64,000 bases of DNA. It comes from RGIG426 sp045639905 (GTDB lineage: Bacteria > Bacillota > Clostridia > Oscillospirales > Acutalibacteraceae). Position numbers and translations under genes: made by a program. Of this stretch, positions 59,928 through 64,000 are shown in pieces. Numbering within the stretch: position 1 is the first letter of the stretch; the number at the start of each line of letters is the position of its first letter. The notes under the pieces are model-generated. The model was not told where the DNA came from, did not search any database, and saw only the letters and a program-made list of their open reading frames with translations. The stretch is taken from the NCBI GenBank assembly GCA_045639905.1, contig JAZUDZ010000023.1, forward strand, positions 74,576 to 138,575, read 5' to 3'.

Positions 59928-61628
59928 ATGTCAGATTGGTGGAATAATTCTCCTTACCAACCGGAAGATCCCGATTCTCAAAAACCGATTTCCGATGAGA
60001 AACCCAATCCATTACCGGAAGAGCCCATCGGAAATGAGCCTCCCGCAGAAGAACCGAATATCAACTTCTCATGGAATGTTGTGACTGAAAACAAAGAAGA
60101 AACTCCGACGGAGAGCAATCAAGAACCTGTTTCCAAGCCGGAGTTCGGTGGCAGTCTTTCGGGCAATATGTCAGACTCCCCCGAACCCGTATCCAATCCG
60201 GAGCCGGAAAAGCCGACAGAACCACAGTCCCCTCACCAGCCGGCTTGGGGTGCTCCGCAACCACAGCAACCGCTTTGGGGGAATCCGCAAGTTCCCCAAG
60301 AGCCCAGACAGTATCCTCCCCAGCCCGGCCAATATCCGCCGACGGGTCAGTATCCGCAGTCTCCTTACAGAGGCGTACAGGGGCAGAACTGGCAACAGCC
60401 CCCTGCTCCCCCTCAAAATCCGTATTCTCCTTATTCCCAACAGCCACAAAATAACCAGCCCGGCAAGAAAAAGAAAAACAATACGGCAGCCGTCGTTATT
60501 GTCATATTGTGCTTTGTGTGCTTGGCTTGTTTGGCAATTGGTGTTGCCATGCTCATGGATAACAAGAACGGAAACAACTCGGGCACAGATACCAGTGAAA
60601 CCTCAAACGGCAATGCAAACAATTCTCCGTCCGTTGTCATCCAGGATACGGATATTAAAGACGGTGGGTTGTCCACAGCGGAAATTGTCCAAAACAATTT
60701 AGACAGCACGGTTGTCATCAATATGTATTCGAATTCAACCATTACCTACGGCAATTTCTCTTTCGGCAATAAAACGGAAGAAAAACTGGTCGGGACCGCA
60801 AGCGGCATTGTAATGAGTGAAGACGGATATATTATCACAAATGCCCATGTTGTCACAAACGAGGATACCAATCAACCACACGCCCGTATTGAAGTGGTAT
60901 TGTATAGTGGTGGGCGTTACTCTGCAACCGTTGTCGGTTCCGATCAGGATACCGACCTGGCTGTTATCAAAATTGACGCAACCGGCCTAAAGGCAGCTTC
61001 TTTCGGAGATTCTGACAAGATTAATATCGGTGACCGTGTGGTCACACTCGGAAACGCCGGCGGCCTGCAATGGTCTGCTTCCCAAGGTATTTTATCCGGC
61101 AAGAAACGTGACGTATATGACGAAACCGGCTATTCCATTCAGTGCCTCCAAATTGATGCTGCCATCAACCCCGGAAACTCCGGTGGTCCCCTGCTCAATT
61201 GCATGGGACAGGTCATCGGTATCAACTCCGCAAAAATTGTATATGACGGATATGAAAACCTTGGTTTTTCCATCCCGATTAATGAAGGGAAGTCCATCAT
61301 CGACGATTTCATTCGCTATGGTTATGTCAAAGGCCGTGTGGAACTCGGTATCACCGGTGTCACCGTAACACAGGAAGGATATGAAGGCTTCCTTGTTTAT
61401 ACTATTGAAGAAGGCTCTTGCCTGCAAGGAAGCGGTATTCAGCAATACGATATCATTCAGGCCATTAACGGAACCAAGACAGCCAGCCGCACGGAACTGC
61501 GGAATCAGCTTTCAAAATACAAGGCCGGAGATAAAGTACAGCTCAGCATTCTCCGTATCACGGACCAACGTATGGGAACAACCGAGTCCTTGACGGTTAC
61601 CGTTACATTAAAAGAGGCAAAACACTAA
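59928..61628 (+). CDS. htrA: HtrA-type membrane serine protease with PDZ domain
   Basis: The 566-residue protein starts at ATG 59928 (MSDWWNNSPYQ, behind AAAGGTG); a TTG four codons earlier is possible. A 180-residue Pro/Gln-rich cytoplasmic region (repeats of PQPGQYPP type) precedes one membrane span (about 187-210). The trypsin-like domain carries His in ITNAHVV (about 305), Asp in DQDTDLAVIK (about 343) and Ser in NPGNSGGPL (about 416), followed by a PDZ domain (about 460-560). It degrades or refolds misfolded exported proteins. Placement behind a two-component system matches CssRS-htrA logic in Bacillus. Confidence 0.93.
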   Translation: MSDWWNNSPYQPEDPDSQKPISDEKPNPLPEEPIGNEPPAEEPNINFSWNVVTENKEETPTESNQEPVSKPEFGGSLSGNMSDSPEPVSNPEPEKPTEPQSPHQPAWGAPQPQQPLWGNPQVPQEPRQYPPQPGQYPPTGQYPQSPYRGVQGQNWQQPPAPPQNPYSPYSQQPQNNQPGKKKKNNTAAVVIVILCFVCLACLAIGVAMLMDNKNGNNSGTDTSETSNGNANNSPSVVIQDTDIKDGGLSTAEIVQNNLDSTVVINMYSNSTITYGNFSFGNKTEEKLVGTASGIVMSEDGYIITNAHVVTNEDTNQPHARIEVVLYSGGRYSATVVGSDQDTDLAVIKIDATGLKAASFGDSDKINIGDRVVTLGNAGGLQWSASQGILSGKKRDVYDETGYSIQCLQIDAAINPGNSGGPLLNCMGQVIGINSAKIVYDGYENLGFSIPINEGKSIIDDFIRYGYVKGRVELGITGVTVTQEGYEGFLVYTIEEGSCLQGSGIQQYDIIQAINGTKTASRTELRNQLSKYKAGDKVQLSILRITDQRMGTTESLTVTVTLKEAKH

Positions 61629-61637
61629 AACACTTTA

Positions 61638-61668
61638 AAAAGCACGTGACCTTTCGTCACGTGCTTTT
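61638..61668 (+). terminator. Terminator after htrA
   Basis: A 13-bp perfect stem (61638-61650 with 61656-61668) with T4 at the end of the stem and a 5-base loop. Confidence 0.75.
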
Positions 61669-61723
61669 GCATTGCTTTTCACCCCGATTTAGAGTATGAT
61701 ACAAGCAGAAAGAAGGTTTGTAT

Positions 61724-62479
61724 ATGTATGCATTGATTACCGGTGCTTCCAGTGGCATCGGAAGAGAGATGGCCATTCAGTTGGCAGAAAAAAGCGTGGA
61801 TTTAATTCTTGTTGCAAGAAGACACGAACGACTGATGAACCTGCGTGAAACAATCGTTAACAAATACGGTGTGGATGTGGTAACTTATCCTATTGATTTA
61901 AATAATGAGCAGTCTCTGTACACCTTACATAACAGCTGTCAGCAATACGATGTACGCATTATTGTCAATTGTGCCGGATTTGGGAAAATGGGACTGTTTC
62001 ATGACATCCCCCTGGAAGAAGATCTGGATATGATTAAGACCAACGTCACCGCTGTCCATGTTTTGACCAAATTGTTTTCGAAATCCATGACCCGCGGTGT
62101 CATCTTAAATGTGGCAAGCATTGCCGCGTTCTCTCCGGTTCCTCTTTTGTCTACGTATGGCGCAACGAAAGCCTATGTACAAAGTCTGTCCCGGGCTGTT
62201 AACTATGAAATGAAGCGTTCCGGACGTCCCATTCGCGTTATCACGATGTGCCCCGGCCCCGTTAATACCGAGTTCAACAAGGTCGCTCACGGTTCTTTCT
62301 TAATGCCCGGTATGTCCGCAAAGAAGTGCGCCAAATATGCTGTTGATGGAATTTTCGGAAACAAAGAAATGGTATTGCCCGGCTTTGTACCGAAAGCCAC
62401 CCACATCTTATCCAAAATCACACCGACCGCCATTCAGCTTCCGATTGAGTATTTCGTGGAACAATGCAAGAAAAAATGA
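61724..62479 (+). CDS. Short-chain dehydrogenase/reductase
   Basis: The 251-residue protein starts at ATG 61724 (MYALITGASSGIGREMA, behind AGAAGG). The cofactor motif TGASSGIG (about 6-13), NCAG-type NAGFG variant CAGFGKMG, and the catalytic Ser and YGATK (about 146-150) are present, so it is a classical SDR. Substrate is unknown. Its end overlaps the next gene by 16 bases (or 4 if the inner ATG is used). Confidence 0.9.
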   Translation: MYALITGASSGIGREMAIQLAEKSVDLILVARRHERLMNLRETIVNKYGVDVVTYPIDLNNEQSLYTLHNSCQQYDVRIIVNCAGFGKMGLFHDIPLEEDLDMIKTNVTAVHVLTKLFSKSMTRGVILNVASIAAFSPVPLLSTYGATKAYVQSLSRAVNYEMKRSGRPIRVITMCPGPVNTEFNKVAHGSFLMPGMSAKKCAKYAVDGIFGNKEMVLPGFVPKATHILSKITPTAIQLPIEYFVEQCKKK

Positions 62480-63870
62480 ACCGTTCTGAACACACTCTCG
62501 CCTTGCCGGATTTGTTTTTAAACCGAATGCAGCAACTAACCGGCCAAGACTTTACAAAGCAATATGATTTTCCTCAGCATCGAGGAGTACGGCTGAATCC
62601 CTTAAAGGGAAACACGGAACAGATAAAAAAAGAACTATGCGATATACTGCTTGATCCGGTTCCCTTTTCCTCGGAAGGGTATGAAATCGAAGAAAACGTA
62701 AAACTCGGGAATCATCCGCTACACCATGCCGGCGCATTATATGTACAGGAACCGTCTGCCATGTCCGTGGTCAATTTGTTACAAATACGGTCGGGAGAAA
62801 CCGTGCTGGATTTATGTGCCGCCCCCGGAGGAAAGTCCACTCAAATCGCGGCAGCGCTTAAAGGAGATGGGCTTCTTTGGTGTAACGAATACGTGCGTTC
62901 GCGCGCATCCGTTTTGCTGCAAAATTTAGAACGTCTCGGTGTTTCCAACAGTGTTGTCACTTCCTTGGATTCAGAGGTGATAGCATCGAAACTTCCGGAC
63001 TATTTTGATGCCGTTTTGGTGGATGCCCCCTGTTCCGGCGAAGGAATGTTTCGCAAAGAACCGGTTGCCTTAGAACAATGGAGTATCGATAACATCATCT
63101 TATGCCAGGAAAGAGCGGCAACCATTTTAGAAAATGCCTCAAAAACAGTCAAACCGGGAGGGCGATTAATGCTTTCCACCTGTACTTTTGCCCCGGAAGA
63201 AAACGAATGCCAGGTTTTACATTTTTTAAACACACATCCCGAATTTGAACTGGTTGACATCCCAAAAGCGTTCGGACGCAACGGCTTCTCGTATGAAAAG
63301 GTCAAAAGCTTTACAGGAGAATCCAACCCATATTCTGTTGATCTGACCAAATGTCTTCGTATCTTCCCCGAAGATGGAGGCGAAGGACACTTCATGGCGC
63401 TTATGAAACGAAAGCCAATCGATTTTTCTCCCTCGGTTTCGGCAAATAACACTTCTCTTCCGCCAAAAGAATTGGCAGAAGCCTTAGAAACCTGGATTGG
63501 ATTTGTACCAAACGGGAACTATACATGCGTAAACACAACCTGGCACTTCACGCCGGCATCCTATCAAGCTCAAAAAGGTCTCCCTGTTTTATCTGCAGGG
63601 GTTCCTGTCGCAGAAGTGTGTAAGAATCGTTTGGAACCAACCCACTATTTGTTCTCCGCATTCGGAGGCGATGCTCCTCAAAAAATGGATTTCTCCGCAA
63701 TGGATTCAAACATACTTGCGTTTCTCCACGGAGAAACCATTTCATGCCCGTTTTCCAGCGGTTATGTAGCGGTTTGCGTATGCGGGGCTTGCGTTGGCTT
63801 CGGGAAAGCAACTAATGGAGTTTTAAAAAATCATTACCCCAAAGGACTTCGAACTCTGAAAATCGAGTAG
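62464..63870 (+). CDS. RsmF-like 16S/23S rRNA cytosine-C5 methyltransferase
   Basis: The 468-residue protein belongs to the NOL1/NOP2/Sun (RsmF/RsmB) m5C methyltransferases. SAM-binding LDLCAAPGGKSTQIA (about 116-130), motif IV DAPCSGEGMF with a catalytic Cys (about 190), and motif VI STCTFAPEENE with the second Cys (about 239) are intact, and a C-terminal RsmF/PUA-like region follows (about 315-465). Start M1 (62464) or M5 (62476, ATGA overlap with the SDR stop) cannot be separated. The last codons (from the third base of AAA 63859-63861 on, including the TAG stop) lie inside a group II intron on the opposite strand. Confidence 0.9.
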   Translation: MQEKMNRSEHTLALPDLFLNRMQQLTGQDFTKQYDFPQHRGVRLNPLKGNTEQIKKELCDILLDPVPFSSEGYEIEENVKLGNHPLHHAGALYVQEPSAMSVVNLLQIRSGETVLDLCAAPGGKSTQIAAALKGDGLLWCNEYVRSRASVLLQNLERLGVSNSVVTSLDSEVIASKLPDYFDAVLVDAPCSGEGMFRKEPVALEQWSIDNIILCQERAATILENASKTVKPGGRLMLSTCTFAPEENECQVLHFLNTHPEFELVDIPKAFGRNGFSYEKVKSFTGESNPYSVDLTKCLRIFPEDGGEGHFMALMKRKPIDFSPSVSANNTSLPPKELAEALETWIGFVPNGNYTCVNTTWHFTPASYQAQKGLPVLSAGVPVAEVCKNRLEPTHYLFSAFGGDAPQKMDFSAMDSNILAFLHGETISCPFSSGYVAVCVCGACVGFGKATNGVLKNHYPKGLRTLKIE

Positions 63871-63892
63871 GAGGGATTTTCTCCCTCCTCTC
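63865..63892 (-). ncRNA. Group II intron domain VI
   Basis: Stem 63869-63876 with 63882-63889 extended by 63865-63867 with 63890-63892, leaving the base opposite 63868 as the bulged branch-point A. Confidence 0.8.
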
Positions 63893-63894
63893 AC

Positions 63895-63926
63895 ACCACC
63901 GTGCGTGCCGTTCGGCACACGGCGGT
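63895..63926 (-). ncRNA. Group II intron domain V
   Basis: On the minus strand ACCGCCGUG-UGCC / GGCA-CG-CACGGUGGU forms two helices with a two-base bulge and GAAC tetraloop, the catalytic domain V shape. Confidence 0.8.
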
Positions 63927-63937
63927 TCAACTCAAAA

Positions 63938-64000
63938 TTAAATATGTACCTTTTGGTAGTAATCGAAAACGCTGACTAAGCCACGCTTGGTCAGTTTTTC
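63938..64000 (-). CDS. C-terminus of the group II intron reverse transcriptase/maturase (partial)
   Basis: Twenty codons (EKLTKRGLVSVFDYYQKVHI) and a TAA stop are visible, ending about 10 bases before domain V. The open frame runs off the window edge. The identity rests on position directly upstream of domains V and VI and on the LTKRGLVSVFDYY tail, which resembles ends of intron-encoded LtrA-type proteins; the catalytic parts lie outside. Confidence 0.65.
   Translation of the reverse strand, partial: EKLTKRGLVSVFDYYQKVHI

Larger units (their letters stand above)
63861..64000 (-). mobile_element. 3' end of a group II intron (IIC-like), continues beyond the window
   Basis: Reading the minus strand from the edge: the end of an intron-encoded protein, a 32-base domain V hairpin, domain VI with a bulged A, then the terminal GAUU at 63864-63861. 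Domain V has two helices with a GAAC loop and a 2-base CG bulge. Domain VI pairs GAG/CUC and AGGAGGGA/UCCCUCCU around the unpaired A (complement of 63868), eight bases from the 3' end. This architecture is diagnostic of bacterial group II introns and the short D5/ORF layout suggests class C. Confidence 0.85.

Overview
The window is a gene-dense stretch of a low-to-moderate GC Gram-positive chromosome. Strong AAGGAGG-type ribosome sites, sigmaA-type promoters (TTGACA/TATAAT), a plsX-rnc-smc-ftsY core, LytR-CpsA-Psr and VanY-type wall proteins, EF-P with Lys32, two dockerin proteins and a CD1247-like zinc protein all point to Clostridia. An Oscillospiraceae/Ruminococcaceae-like gut anaerobe is the best guess, but that placement is inference.

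Region 1 (1-10.9 kb) is mostly minus strand. It holds ftsE (cut by the window edge) behind a PucR-type regulator, then a cluster of trmFO, a small conserved gene, a VanY-type carboxypeptidase, der and a PDZ/DUF512 radical-SAM-like protein. Next come yceD(DUF177)-rpmF with a structured leader, and pgi with a small P-loop protein and an F420-ligase-like protein. Region 2 (11-18.6 kb) is mixed: a dockerin-SpoIID secreted protein, tRNA-Pro(GGG), a PadR-DUF1700-DUF4097 envelope operon, a HAD phosphatase plus sugar-nucleotide epimerase pair, and small acetyltransferase genes.

Region 3 (18.7-37.7 kb) is a long plus-strand housekeeping block: plsX-rnc-smc-ftsY-rdgB-yhbY-nadD/yqeK fusion-LCP-rsfS-leuS, then rpsU, yqeG, an endonuclease IV-like gene, an M24 peptidase, efp, a Cys-rich zinc protein and an ABC exporter pair. 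Region 4 (37.7-46 kb, minus strand) carries dut-topA, a SpoU methylase, infC-rpmI-rplT with a leader attenuator and an AUC start, two overlapping membrane-protein genes with a LamG domain and a 13-residue PAPAPVKPE repeat, a YczE-like membrane protein and apt.

Region 5 (46-57.6 kb) is the accessory part. It contains a dicarboxylate symporter with a fused HATPase-like domain, a YdcF-type membrane protein, and a lic-like surface-decoration locus (LicD transferase, flippase, winged-helix/LicC-like cytidylyltransferase fusion, APC permease). These are followed by tRNA-Leu(CAA) and a 1152-residue GLUG/dockerin secreted protein. Region 6 (57.7-64 kb) has an OmpR-type two-component system with an HtrA protease, then an SDR and an RsmF-like rRNA methylase. 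The right edge enters a group II intron lying antisense to, and overlapping, the last codons of the RsmF-like gene.

The most notable items are the lic-like locus with its fused DNA-binding domain and no kinase, the HATPase-symporter fusion, the dockerin-SpoIID fusion, and the group II intron junction that supplies a stop codon. No CRISPR array, prophage or insertion sequence was seen. No gene-free gap exceeds 300 bases.
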